From Acidobacteriaceae bacterium (GTDB lineage: Bacteria > Acidobacteriota > Terriglobia > Terriglobales > Acidobacteriaceae): 64,000 bases of DNA. Of the stretch, positions 11,326 through 20,445 are shown one piece after another (positions within the stretch are counted from its first letter, which is position 1; every line of letters begins with the position of its first letter). Made by a program: the position numbers and the translations under genes. The notes under the pieces are model-generated. The model saw only the letters and a list, made by a program, of their open reading frames with translations. It ran no database searches and had not been told where the DNA came from. The stretch covers positions 10,506 through 74,505 of the forward strand of contig PKVW01000051.1 in the NCBI GenBank assembly GCA_003131585.1, read 5' to 3'.

Positions 11326-11358
11326 GCCCACTTCTCGCCGTCTTTGCGAGAAGTGGGC
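11326..11358. repeat. Perfect 13-bp inverted repeat (hairpin)
   Basis: gcccacttctcgc-cgtcttt-gcgagaagtgggc. Confidence 0.85.
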
Positions 11359-11726
11359 TTTGCGCGGAATCCACAACCCCTATGTGACATCTGACCTTGT
11401 GCCGACCACAAAATTGCGCGATCATGGTCGAGGCCGTGACGGTCGGGTGAACCCGCATCATCGCGCCCCTAAGTCCTTTGTTTCACGGATTTTAGTATCT
11501 AAGTTCTTTGTCATCCGGATTTTACGGGGAATTTCCTGCTAACCTGATGATCCTACTAGACCCCAGGGGGGAGGGGGCTATCGAGAGCAAACTCCGAAGC
11601 CCATGGCAGAGACATGAGTCCCAACCAGCCCAGGTAAATTTATTTTCGACGAGGGATTCACAGGATGCTGGCTCGCCTTTGAGTCGCGTGCTATCTCACG
11701 ATGGGTCAAGAACGTAAAGTAAGTAT

Positions 11727-12425
11727 ATGAACACCCACCATCCTCACTGGCTCACCGTTCTCAACCGCGAAGTCATCGCCTGCACGCGCTGTCCTCGCCT
11801 CGTCGTCTATCGCGAGCAAGTCGCCCGCGAGAAACGCCGGGCTTATCGCGACTGCGAGTACTGGGGCAAGCCCGTGCCTGGGTTCGGCGATCCCGAAGCG
11901 CGAGTGCTGGTGATGGGACTGGCTCCGGGCGCGCACGGCTCTAACCGCACTGGACGCCCCTTCACCGGCGACTCTTCGGGCAAGTTCATGTTCCCCGTGT
12001 TGCATGAAACCGGATTCGCCAGCCAGCCCAACGCCACCGATCGCAACGATGGGCTCAAGCTGAAAGATCTGTACATCACTGCCGCGGTCCGCTGCGCCCC
12101 GCCCGCCAACAAGCCCGCGCCGCAGGAACTCGCCGAATGTTCGCATTTTCTCGATCGGGAGATCGCGGGATTAGAAAAAGTAAAGATCGTGGTCGCGCTG
12201 GGCAAGATCGGATTTGATGCGTATCTGAACTACCTCAAACGCAGCGGCCTCATTGTCAACAAACTAGGTTATCTCTTCAAACACGGCGCCAGTTACCGGT
12301 TACCCGACGGTAAGGTGTTACTGGCCTCTTACCATCCGTCGAACCAGAATACCCAGACTGGCAAGCTCACGCGAGAAATGTTTGTGAAGATATTTAAGGA
12401 GGCGGCAAGACTTGCCGATGAGTAA
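11727..12425 (+). CDS. Uracil-DNA glycosylase, UdgB-like (family 5)
   Basis: CTRCPRLVVYREQVAREKRRAYRDCEYWGKPVPGFGDPEARVLVMGLAPGAHGSNRTGRPFTGDSSGKFM; Cys pattern of Fe-S UDGs. Confidence 0.88.
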   Translation: MNTHHPHWLTVLNREVIACTRCPRLVVYREQVAREKRRAYRDCEYWGKPVPGFGDPEARVLVMGLAPGAHGSNRTGRPFTGDSSGKFMFPVLHETGFASQPNATDRNDGLKLKDLYITAAVRCAPPANKPAPQELAECSHFLDREIAGLEKVKIVVALGKIGFDAYLNYLKRSGLIVNKLGYLFKHGASYRLPDGKVLLASYHPSNQNTQTGKLTREMFVKIFKEAARLADE

Positions 12426-12430
12426 GTTGA

Positions 12431-12513
12431 GGCGCCGCCGGGCGGATCGTTGCACCTTCCCCATCGAATGGGGTCACAATGGAGAAGCGGGGGTCACGAG
12501 CCGGGGCGGCGCC
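12431..12513. terminator. Possible bidirectional terminator/structured element between convergent genes
   Basis: Outer 9-bp inverted repeat ggcgccgcc (12431-12439)/ggcggcgcc (12505-12513) enclosing a smaller cccca-tcgaa-tgggg hairpin. Confidence 0.4.
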
Positions 12514-12549
12514 GCTGATTGTGTGATCTTGGCTTGAAAGAGGAACGAA

Positions 12550-13605
12550 CTAGAAGCCCACCATGACTGGTTCGGGTTCGAGGCGGACGCCCCAGATTTC
12601 TTCCACGCGATGCTGGATCTGTTCTTTCAGGGCGAGGACGTCGGCGGCAGTGGCGCCGCCGCGATTGACGATGGCCAGAGCGTGCCTGGTGGAGATGCCA
12701 ACGCGCCCAAAGCCGAATCCTTTGGCGAATCCTGAGCGCTCGACCAGCCAGGCCGCCGATACTTTTTTGCGGGTTTCGAGTGCCGGATAGCTGGGCACGG
12801 TTAAGCCTCGCGCGGCAGCCCGCTTCTTCAGATCTTCGTGCTGTTCTTCGGAAAGCACAGGGTTCTTGAAGAAGGACCCCGCGCTCTGGCAGTCCGGGTC
12901 GCCGGGGACGATGAGCATGCCCTTGATGGCGCGGATATGGCGCACGGCCTCGCGCGTTTCGGCGAGATTCGGCGGAGTCTCGCGACCCTCGAAGTGCCGC
13001 TTGAGGTCGGCATAGCTGATGCGCGGGTTGCCCTCGGGCGTGAGCGCGTAGGTGACGCGGAGGACGATGAATCGTCCGCGCTCGCTAGTATTGAATATGC
13101 TGGCGCGGTAGCTGAACCCGCAGGTCTCTGGGCAGAGTTCGCGCACCTGATTATCGTTCAGGTCCAAAACCTGCACCGACGCTATGGTCTCGGCCACTTC
13201 CTGCCCGTAGGCGCCAACGTTCTGCACCGGCGTGCCGCCCACGCTGCCCGGAATGCCGCTCAGGCACTCGACGCCCGCGCAGCGAGCCATCACCGCGCGG
13301 GAGACGAACTTGTCCCAGGATTCGCCGGCGCCCACGTCGAAAACAACCTTGCCGTCTTCATCGTACCCGCTGCGTTGGTCGATGCCTGGAATCGCAATTT
13401 TCAACGCGAGCCCGGGCCAACCGGCATCGGCCACCACCAGGTTGCTTCCGCCTCCCAGAACGAACAGAGGCAAATCGCGCGCGCGCGCGAATGTAACCGA
13501 CTCCTGCACTTCACCGATATTTTTGGCCTCGACGAAATACCTTGCCGGGCCTCCGATTTTGAGGGTGGTGAGCGGCGCGAGCGGAATGTTTTCGAGCGGA
13601 AGCAC
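12550..13605 (-). CDS. murB: UDP-N-acetylenolpyruvoylglucosamine reductase MurB
   Basis: 351 aa; PLTTLKIGGPARYFVEA, LGGGSNLVVADAGWPGLAL, SGIPGSVGGTPVQNVGAYGQEV, QSAGSFFKNP. Confidence 0.97.
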   Translation of the reverse strand: MLPLENIPLAPLTTLKIGGPARYFVEAKNIGEVQESVTFARARDLPLFVLGGGSNLVVADAGWPGLALKIAIPGIDQRSGYDEDGKVVFDVGAGESWDKFVSRAVMARCAGVECLSGIPGSVGGTPVQNVGAYGQEVAETIASVQVLDLNDNQVRELCPETCGFSYRASIFNTSERGRFIVLRVTYALTPEGNPRISYADLKRHFEGRETPPNLAETREAVRHIRAIKGMLIVPGDPDCQSAGSFFKNPVLSEEQHEDLKKRAAARGLTVPSYPALETRKKVSAAWLVERSGFAKGFGFGRVGISTRHALAIVNRGGATAADVLALKEQIQHRVEEIWGVRLEPEPVMVGF

Positions 13606-13738
13606 GAATTATTTCAAATATACACTTGAGGACGCCAAGGGTAACATCATGACTGACAGCGGTCGTTTTGAATCTGAAGTGCCTGCGGCAAGCGATGTTC
13701 ATTAAGCCATTTCTAATTATGTTAGATTGAATGAGAGC

Positions 13739-13814
13739 GGGCGCGTAGCTCAGTTGGCAGAGCAATGCCCTTTTAAGGCATGGGTCGCAGGTTCGAATCC
13801 TGCCGCGCTCACCA
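13739..13814 (+). tRNA. tRNA-Lys (anticodon TTT), CCA encoded
   Basis: gggcgcg TA gctcagttggcagagc a atgcc CTTTTAA ggcat gggtc gcagg ttcgaat cctgc cgcgctc a cca; cloverleaf pairing checked by hand. Confidence 0.95.
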
Positions 13815-13888
13815 CAAAAATCAATCAGTTACAGACAGCGATTTTCCAAACTGCCATCCAGCTTTGTCCAACTCTACTGGGGATAATT
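13769..13888. repeat. 120-bp direct repeat, left copy (att-like; overlaps 3' part of tRNA-Lys)
   Basis: ccttttaaggcatgggtcgcaggttcgaatcctgccgcgctcaccacaaaaatcaatcagtt (62 bp identical to 15391-15452), then near-identical to ...ctactggggataatt. Confidence 0.92.
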
Positions 13889-13957
13889 GTTTTTGGGGAT
13901 TTCCGTGTGCCGTTTTCTGCCTCCCAAGCCGGGCGAAATATGGGATGGTAGGACACC

Positions 13958-14221
13958 TTGCCATCGGCGGCAGGATTGGCACAAGCGATGACAGATTTGA
14001 TGAGATTGGTCATAACTGTAGTGGAAATAAAAAGAGGGGACACGCTGCTACTTCCGAATGGGCGACGCGCCACAATATTCTGCGTATCCGAGGGTGTTGT
14101 CGATATCAGCCCAGACCGATGGGACCCGCCGATTGAGATTGAGCATCTTGCATCAGTGCCCGGCGAAAATGGTGTCTGGCAGTTGTGTTGTTCTTTCAGC
14201 ACGGCTGCCGGTAAGCACTAG
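13958..14221 (+). CDS. Small hypothetical protein inside tRNA-bounded insert
   Basis: 87-aa ORF (...VVEIKRGDTLLLPNGRRATIFCVSEGVVDISPDRWDPPIEIEHL...); domain-like composition, start uncertain. Confidence 0.4.
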   Translation: MPSAAGLAQAMTDLMRLVITVVEIKRGDTLLLPNGRRATIFCVSEGVVDISPDRWDPPIEIEHLASVPGENGVWQLCCSFSTAAGKH

Positions 14222-14304
14222 CCGGTAGTCGTCCGAATTTTTGGTTTCAAATCGCCGGACACTCGAAGTGTGTCCTTGTGGTCAAGGCAGGCGAGTAGCT
14301 TTGT

Positions 14305-14889
14305 TTACAGATTGCGCAGTGCGAAAGCGATAAGAAAACCAAACCCTAAGAGCATCGCAATTCCCGCAACCCATTCTGAGCCAATGACGATTTTCCAGCT
14401 ACGTGTCTCTATACGTTGATGCTTTTCGAGTGCCTTCTTCCAAATCTCACGGTTTGACCTATTCATCGTTGCTTCGCGATTCTGGTCGTATGGTTCCGAT
14501 GAATCGCTGTACATAACGTTTCCTGTAGCAATAACTTCATGCCCCACATCGATGTAGGCGACCTCTGATTCCGCCATGTCGGTCATCACGTCTGCTATCT
14601 GATAATGCTGATGTGACAGATTGCGTAACAAGCAAGCGCCCGCAGCGAGCAACAGAAAACCCCACGCACAGAAGAGGGTCTTTGGAAAATGCACGTTGGT
14701 TCCTAAGCGCCCGGCCAGCGTTACGCTGAACGTCAACGCGCCGACATTCATAAGTGCAAGCCTGTCGAAAAAAGCCTCGCGCCGGGCCACTATTTGCTTG
14801 GATGTTTTGTTGGCGACTTGCCTACGGCGGTCTAGTTTGGCCGCCGTGTTCTTTACTTTTTCGGCAAGCGGGTTGTGAGGAGTTGCCAT
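14305..14889 (-). CDS. Hypothetical membrane protein inside tRNA-bounded insert
   Basis: 194 aa; hydrophobic segments ALTFSVTLAG, FCAWGFLLLAAGACLL and C-terminal VAGIAMLLGFGFLIAFAL. Confidence 0.65.
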   Translation of the reverse strand: MATPHNPLAEKVKNTAAKLDRRRQVANKTSKQIVARREAFFDRLALMNVGALTFSVTLAGRLGTNVHFPKTLFCAWGFLLLAAGACLLRNLSHQHYQIADVMTDMAESEVAYIDVGHEVIATGNVMYSDSSEPYDQNREATMNRSNREIWKKALEKHQRIETRSWKIVIGSEWVAGIAMLLGFGFLIAFALRNL

Positions 14890-14927
14890 TTGCGTGGCCC
14901 ATTCTACTCCGGTGGTAGAATCTTAAA

Positions 14928-15218
14928 ATGAAGAATGTTGAATCAGTTCCTTCAGGGATGGGAGGTTGGCGTATTCCGATTCAGGCTATGCCGGCGCTGA
15001 AAGGCTGGGCTGTGCAATACGTATCTGGCATGGGGCCGGACGTGGAACAGGGTAGCTGGTTATCGTACTGGCGTACCAACGCAGCGCGAAACGAAGCGAC
15101 TTTTCTTTTCGAGCCGGGCTTACCCCATATGTGCTACAACGAAGAAGAGGAAGCGAATGCGGTCGCGCGTGCTTTTCGGCAGGTCGCTGAGATAGAAACC
15201 CGAGTGGTGAAAATCTAA
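14928..15218 (+). CDS. Small hypothetical protein inside tRNA-bounded insert
   Basis: 96-aa ORF divergent from the 194-aa gene; MKNVESVPSGMGGWRIPIQAMPALKGWAVQYVSGMG. Confidence 0.5.
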   Translation: MKNVESVPSGMGGWRIPIQAMPALKGWAVQYVSGMGPDVEQGSWLSYWRTNAARNEATFLFEPGLPHMCYNEEEEANAVARAFRQVAEIETRVVKI

Positions 15219-15390
15219 AAGGCAGAGGGGCCGGGGCGCTGTGCCCAATTTTGTGCCTACCGGCAAACCCTACGTCCTACCACGAATTGCGATGGAAGCG
15301 GGCGCAAGTGGATGCAGCGTAGCTGGTTATCGCAATTTACTACTACGTCGTGGCAATTCCGGTAAGTCCTTTGTTTGTGAAGTATCAGCG

Positions 15391-15510
15391 CCTTTTAAGG
15401 CATGGGTCGCAGGTTCGAATCCTGCCGCGCTCACCACAAAAATCAATCAGTTGCAGACAGTCGATTTCCAAACTGCCATCCCGCTCCGTCCAACTCTACT
15501 GGGGATAATT
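15391..15510. repeat. 120-bp direct repeat, right copy (truncated tRNA-Lys 3' part, att-like)
   Basis: Duplicate of 13769-13888; starts in the anticodon loop, lacks the 5' half of the tRNA. Confidence 0.92.
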
Positions 15511-15633
15511 CCTTGTGCAATCGGAGAGACCCGCAGCCGGCCTACATCGGCCAACCTCGCTCCGCTCGGAGGACAGGATGGACAGACAACCTTACGGGCC
15601 AAGTTCGTCCACGCGGCGGCAGAAAAGAAATAA

Positions 15634-17331
15634 CTACTGGAGGCTTAGGTTCATCTCGCTGTGTTTATCGAAGTTGATGTGCAGCACGTTTTCCTGCCCG
15701 CTGGCAAAATCGCCCGTTACCGTCGCGGACTGGTCATAGCTGGCAACCTCAGAGGTCACCTGCACCCGGAGACGATGGTTCCCGGGTGAGATCTGCATGG
15801 CGTGGAATTCATGGCCCTGGACATGGTGGAACACGACCAGATGTTTCTTGTCGGTGCCTTCCAACAGGTGAGTATAGGTCAGGCGATCATCCACCCAGAT
15901 CGACAGATGGGCCTCCGCGAATTTGTGGTCCACCTCGATTTCCAACGTGGCGGGAGAAACTGCTGGAGAAACTGTTGGTGAGCTGGCACGAGCCACTTTC
16001 ACAAGAGCGGGATAAATTCTGACTGCTGGAACCGGCTTCGGAGTCTTCTTCACGACTGGCGTCGGCGTTGTAGCAACCGAAGCGACAGCTTTCGCGGCCG
16101 GCGCCGTTGGCGGCGCCATAGTTGTTTTAAGCGGGACAACCTCTCCTCCGAACGGCAGTGGGGTTCTCTTTCGGGCCAGATTCTGGGGTGGCGCTCCCTG
16201 GGGCCGAACGAAATGAGCCATCCGAAGGCCAAAAACGAGGAGTCCGACCAACAGCAAGGCGCCGGCGAAAGACTTCTTACGCATCTGCTCCAGCAGGTTG
16301 TGCGCTGCTCCGTGCTCTAGCGGCAGGGCGAGCGCGCTCGACGGCAGTTTAGCCGCGGCCTCGAGTGGGCCCGGAACTGACGAGGCGGCCTTTTCATCCG
16401 CGGTTTGGGATGGGCCTGCGTCCGCGGTCGCACTTGCCGGGTTTGTCTTGCTCGGGTTTGTCTTGCTCGGGTTTGTCTTGCTCCAGGGCTCCCGCCCTTC
16501 TCGCAGTGCTTGAATGTCCTGCACTATTTCCATACCGCGCTGATAGCGCTGGGCGGGATCTTTGGCCATCGCTCGCGCGATGATGTAACCGAGTCCATCC
16601 GGCAGCTCAGTATTGAGAATGGTGGCCGGTATCGGGTCGCGGTTGACCACCTTGAACGACACTGTGAGGGCGCTGTTGCCTTGAAACGGCCTGTAACCCG
16701 TCAGGACCGTGTACAGAACCACACCCAGAGAAAACAAATCCGACCGGCCATCCACTGCTTCGCCATTTAATTGTTCGGGGGACATGTAGGCGGGCGTGCC
16801 TAACGCGCGTCCGGCCAGAGTGTGGTTGGCGAGGTTCAGTTTAGCCACGCCGAAGTCGGCGATCTTGAAATGACCGTCTTCGGTGACCAGGATGTTCGCA
16901 GGTTTCAGGTCGCGGTGAACCACGCCTTGACTGTGCGCGCAGTCCAGCGCTTCCGCCAGTTCGAGCGTTAGCTGCAACGCGGTCTCCGGCGGTAACTTAT
17001 GGTCGTCCCGCGACAGTAACTTGTCGAGGGACTGCCCGCCAACAAATTCCATTACGATGTAAGGAGCGCGCGTCTCCGGTTCCTCGCCCACATCGAAGAT
17101 GGTTACGATTCCAGGGTGGGAGAGCCGGCCCGCAGCTTCCGCTTCGCGGAAGAAACGATCGCGAAACTCGCGTTCGTCTTCCGGCGGTTGGCCGGCCAAC
17201 GAAACGGTCTTTACCGCGACCACCCGGTTGATCTTGGGGTCGCGCGCCTTATAGACAACCCCGATGGCTCCCCGTCCGAGCTCGGTGAGGATCTCGTATC
17301 GCCCAAAACGTTCGCTCCTGCGATCATTCAT
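15634..17331 (-). CDS. Serine/threonine protein kinase (PknB-like) with TM and extracytoplasmic domain
   Basis: 565 aa; GRGAIGVVYKARD, HRDLKPANILV, DFGVAKLN, MSPEQL; TM FAGALLLVGLLVFGLRM. Confidence 0.95.
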   Translation of the reverse strand: MNDRRSERFGRYEILTELGRGAIGVVYKARDPKINRVVAVKTVSLAGQPPEDEREFRDRFFREAEAAGRLSHPGIVTIFDVGEEPETRAPYIVMEFVGGQSLDKLLSRDDHKLPPETALQLTLELAEALDCAHSQGVVHRDLKPANILVTEDGHFKIADFGVAKLNLANHTLAGRALGTPAYMSPEQLNGEAVDGRSDLFSLGVVLYTVLTGYRPFQGNSALTVSFKVVNRDPIPATILNTELPDGLGYIIARAMAKDPAQRYQRGMEIVQDIQALREGREPWSKTNPSKTNPSKTNPASATADAGPSQTADEKAASSVPGPLEAAAKLPSSALALPLEHGAAHNLLEQMRKKSFAGALLLVGLLVFGLRMAHFVRPQGAPPQNLARKRTPLPFGGEVVPLKTTMAPPTAPAAKAVASVATTPTPVVKKTPKPVPAVRIYPALVKVARASSPTVSPAVSPATLEIEVDHKFAEAHLSIWVDDRLTYTHLLEGTDKKHLVVFHHVQGHEFHAMQISPGNHRLRVQVTSEVASYDQSATVTGDFASGQENVLHINFDKHSEMNLSLQ

Positions 17332-17369
17332 AGTGCCATCTGCGGTTGCGGTGCTTCGTGGTGACCTGA

Positions 17370-17621
17370 TCAGCCTGCTGCCGCTTCCGTCTTGTTATCC
17401 GACGCGGTAGCGACAAGCATGCCGATTACGTTCTCGTTCAGCACGTCCAGGATTTTCGTCGCCTGTTCAAGGGTGATTCCGTTCAGCAGTTCGAAGCTAA
17501 CTTGAACGCCCCGAAGTGCGGAAATGGTGTCATGGTGGGGCCGCGCTTCGACTATGATCGCTGCGCCCTGCCGGACAATGCCAAAACAAACACCTGCTTT
17601 TTCGATCTTCGTTGTCGCCAT
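17370..17621 (-). CDS. Small conserved-looking hypothetical protein immediately upstream of the kinase
   Basis: 83 aa; same strand, 38-bp gap to the kinase gene. Confidence 0.55.
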   Translation of the reverse strand: MATTKIEKAGVCFGIVRQGAAIIVEARPHHDTISALRGVQVSFELLNGITLEQATKILDVLNENVIGMLVATASDNKTEAAAG

Positions 17622-18049
17622 GAGTCACACCCTCTATGCGCCGCCCTCCCTAACGGTCACGAAAGAAGAGGTGCGGCGTCTATCTATTTCTATTCTGTAC
17701 TCGGAGGTCGCATCGTTCCAAGGTTACTGAAGTTTTCGGCGCTGGGGATCATCGGGGACGGGGACATGCGGGGAAGAGGTTCAAACCTGATCCGGTGATA
17801 GCGGCCGCAGGGTGAGCTGGAGGTGTACGGGTTGCGAAAATAGTGCGCATGACGGCGGACTTTTTGAGATGCTGTTGGCCATCACCACTGCGCCTGATTC
17901 GCCACTTCCGGAAATCCACGGTCTATGACTTTGGCCGTCTTCGAGTGCTAAGGTAGTTTACTGAGAATGCGGAGGCTTTGCCGGAGTCTTCTTCAGAATT
18001 TGAGTTACTGTATTGACGGTGACGGCCGGTACCTTGGTTTAATGTCGAA

Positions 18050-19699
18050 GTGGCGATTATGCAAATTCCTCCCCAACCAACTCCGAAGGAACCCGGCCGA
18101 GCGCGGCTGTGGAAATGGATCGGCATAGTCTCCCTTATCTTCTTAGTCGGCGCAGCAGTGGCGGTGCGATTGGTGATCGCTCGCGCCGAACCCATCCTGA
18201 GGACTCGGGTGATTGAGACTTTGTCGAACCGGTTTGAGAGCAAAGTGGAGCTGGCGAGCTTTCATGTTTCCGTGGTTAACGGAATTGAAGTTTCCGGAGG
18301 GGGCTTGAAGATCTTTGGCACGACAGATCCCAATCCTTACGAGCCGGGAGTCCAAGCCCTGATCGGCATCCAGAAATTCCGATTTCGAACGGCACTGCGC
18401 AGCCTGTTTCGTTCCCCGATGCGCGTAGACACCGTATATGTGAAAGGCCTGGAGTTGAATATCCCGCCCAAGGAAGATCGGCGGGAAATGACGAACATGA
18501 GTTCACGAACTGGGAAAATCGCCATCTACGTCGACAAGTTTGTTTGCGAGGACGCAAAGCTGGTGATCAACACTTCAAAACCCGGAAAGCGGCCGTTGGA
18601 ATTTGCCATAGGGGACTTGAAGATGAAGGATATTGGGCCTGGGCAGCCGTTCCAGTTCGATGCCACCTTGGTCAATCCGAAGCCGGTGGGAAACATTCAG
18701 TCGAGCGGTCTGTTCGGGCCGTGGCGGCGAGACAGTCCCCGGGACACGCCGGTGCAAGGGAACTATTCGTTCAGCAACGCCGATCTGAGCACGATCAAGG
18801 GCATCGGAGGAATCCTCTCGTCCACCGGCCAATACGCGGGAACTCTAAGCAATATCGTCGTGGACGGAAGAACCGATACGCCAGACTTCCGAATTGCGAC
18901 AAGCGGGCATCCGATACCGCTGCACACGGAATTCCATGCCATCGTTGACGGCACCAGCGGGGATACATATCTCCGGCCGGTGCATGCCACGTTCCTTCAT
19001 TCTTCCTTTAGCGCAACAGGCTCCGTGGTCCGCGTGAGCGCGCCGAACGGCCACGATATAGAACTCGATGTCGTCCTAGATCAGGGGCAGATTGAAGACT
19101 TGCTCGAACTTGGCGTGCGCACCGACCCGCCCATAATGACCGGCGCGGTGCAGATGAAGACGCGACTGAGCCTTGCTCCCGGCGACGCGAATGTGGCCGA
19201 TCGGATGAAGCTGGCGGGCGCCTTTCACGTGCTCCGCGCGCACTTCACGAACGAGAAAGTGCAGGGCACGCTCGACTCGTTGAGTCTGCGCAGCCGGGGA
19301 AAGCCCAAGCAGGCGCGGAACCGCATCGAGGAAAATGTGCCGGTTGATTTGCGGGGCGTGTATAGCCTGGAGAACGGATTGCTGTCCTTTTCTTTTCTTC
19401 ATTTTCAAATCCCGGGCACGCATGTGGATATGACGGGCGATTACAGTTTAGACGGACGAAATTTCGACTTTCATGGCAACGCCAAGCTGGATGCGAAGCT
19501 CTCGCAAATGACTTCCGGGTGGAAATCAATCCTCTTGAAGCCCGTCGACCCGTTCTTCAGCAAGGACGGAGCGGGGACGGAAGTTCCTATTAGAATCACG
19601 GGCACGGAATCGGCGCCGCACTTTGGTCTGGACTTCGGCCACAAAGACGGGGGCGGAAACATTGGAAAGCAAACTGATACAGGATCGAACCGCGAATAG
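18050..19699 (+). CDS. AsmA-like/DUF748-like membrane-anchored protein
   Basis: 549 aa; N-terminal TM IGIVSLIFLVGAAVAVRLVIA; RVIETLSNRFESKVELASFHVSVVNGIEVSGGGLKI and repetitive beta-rich body. Confidence 0.65.
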   Translation: MAIMQIPPQPTPKEPGRARLWKWIGIVSLIFLVGAAVAVRLVIARAEPILRTRVIETLSNRFESKVELASFHVSVVNGIEVSGGGLKIFGTTDPNPYEPGVQALIGIQKFRFRTALRSLFRSPMRVDTVYVKGLELNIPPKEDRREMTNMSSRTGKIAIYVDKFVCEDAKLVINTSKPGKRPLEFAIGDLKMKDIGPGQPFQFDATLVNPKPVGNIQSSGLFGPWRRDSPRDTPVQGNYSFSNADLSTIKGIGGILSSTGQYAGTLSNIVVDGRTDTPDFRIATSGHPIPLHTEFHAIVDGTSGDTYLRPVHATFLHSSFSATGSVVRVSAPNGHDIELDVVLDQGQIEDLLELGVRTDPPIMTGAVQMKTRLSLAPGDANVADRMKLAGAFHVLRAHFTNEKVQGTLDSLSLRSRGKPKQARNRIEENVPVDLRGVYSLENGLLSFSFLHFQIPGTHVDMTGDYSLDGRNFDFHGNAKLDAKLSQMTSGWKSILLKPVDPFFSKDGAGTEVPIRITGTESAPHFGLDFGHKDGGGNIGKQTDTGSNRE

Positions 19700-20014
19700 G
19701 CCTGGACGATTTTGAGGTCCACCTGAGACGCGAGGGCGGCTCCGCCCTGCGGACTTTGACACGCCGACAGCTCGATCGGGAAAAGCTTTCGGGCGCTGAC
19801 CTCGCTTGAAGTAAGCCTCTTAAACCCTGTTCTTGTCAGTAGTTGGGAACCAATCGCGCCGATAACCAACCCAATACCCGCCATTGAAGAACGATTGTTT
19901 AGGGTGGAAGTTGTGCGTAGTCTCAATTTGAACATGTGTAAAGCCCGTCTTTAGTAAGGCTCGTCTTTTCACGAGTGGCGAATGTTACGAAAACCGAACA
20001 ACGGAGATTGCGAC

Positions 20015-20407
20015 ATGCCCGTAGGCCAAGAAGAACACGTCTTCGTGCGTTCGCGGACGGTTGTTTCCCGGGTCGTTGCCGGGGAAACCCTTATCGTGCC
20101 GGTGCGAGGCAAGGTTGGAGATCTGGCGTCGATCTACAGTTTCAACGGAACCGGCTCTTTGATTTGGCATTTGTTGGACACGGCCCGAGCGCGCGCGGAG
20201 TTGATTGGAGCGGTGGAGCGGGAATACGAGGTAGGGCAAGAGCAGGCGCAGAAAGATGTCGCGCAATTTCTGGAGGAGATGCTCGCGGTGGGACTGGTCG
20301 AGGTCTGCCCGAGAGGGGCGATCATTGCGACAGAGAGGACTGCGACAGAGATGACGGCGACGGTGTCAAAGCAGCAAGTGGAACTGGAGACGGCAGGCTG
20401 GCGTTGA
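20015..20407 (+). CDS. PqqD-like peptide recognition (RRE) protein
   Basis: MPVGQEEHVFVRSRTVVSRVVAGETLIVPVRGKVGDLASIYSFNGTGSLIWHLLDTARARAELIGAVEREY...; SD-like ggag upstream of ATG 20015; ORF track starts at 19982. Confidence 0.85.
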   Translation: MPVGQEEHVFVRSRTVVSRVVAGETLIVPVRGKVGDLASIYSFNGTGSLIWHLLDTARARAELIGAVEREYEVGQEQAQKDVAQFLEEMLAVGLVEVCPRGAIIATERTATEMTATVSKQQVELETAGWR

Positions 20408-20445
20408 TCGCGGTCACGCCGCAGCCGGCCAGATCAGAGGAATAA

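Noticed and set aside
13780-14136. MGRRFESCRAHH... ORFs starting in the tRNA and its duplicate (also 15402-15677)
   Set aside because: Well-known spurious translation of tRNA 3' ends; similarity simply reflects the 120-bp DNA repeat
15391-15436. Second tRNA-Lys gene
   Set aside because: Only the part from the anticodon loop onward is present; no D-arm or 5' acceptor strand, so it is a fragment
19700-20014. Searched for an additional precursor peptide upstream of the PqqD-like gene
   Set aside because: No convincing ATG-started small ORF with leader/core features seen
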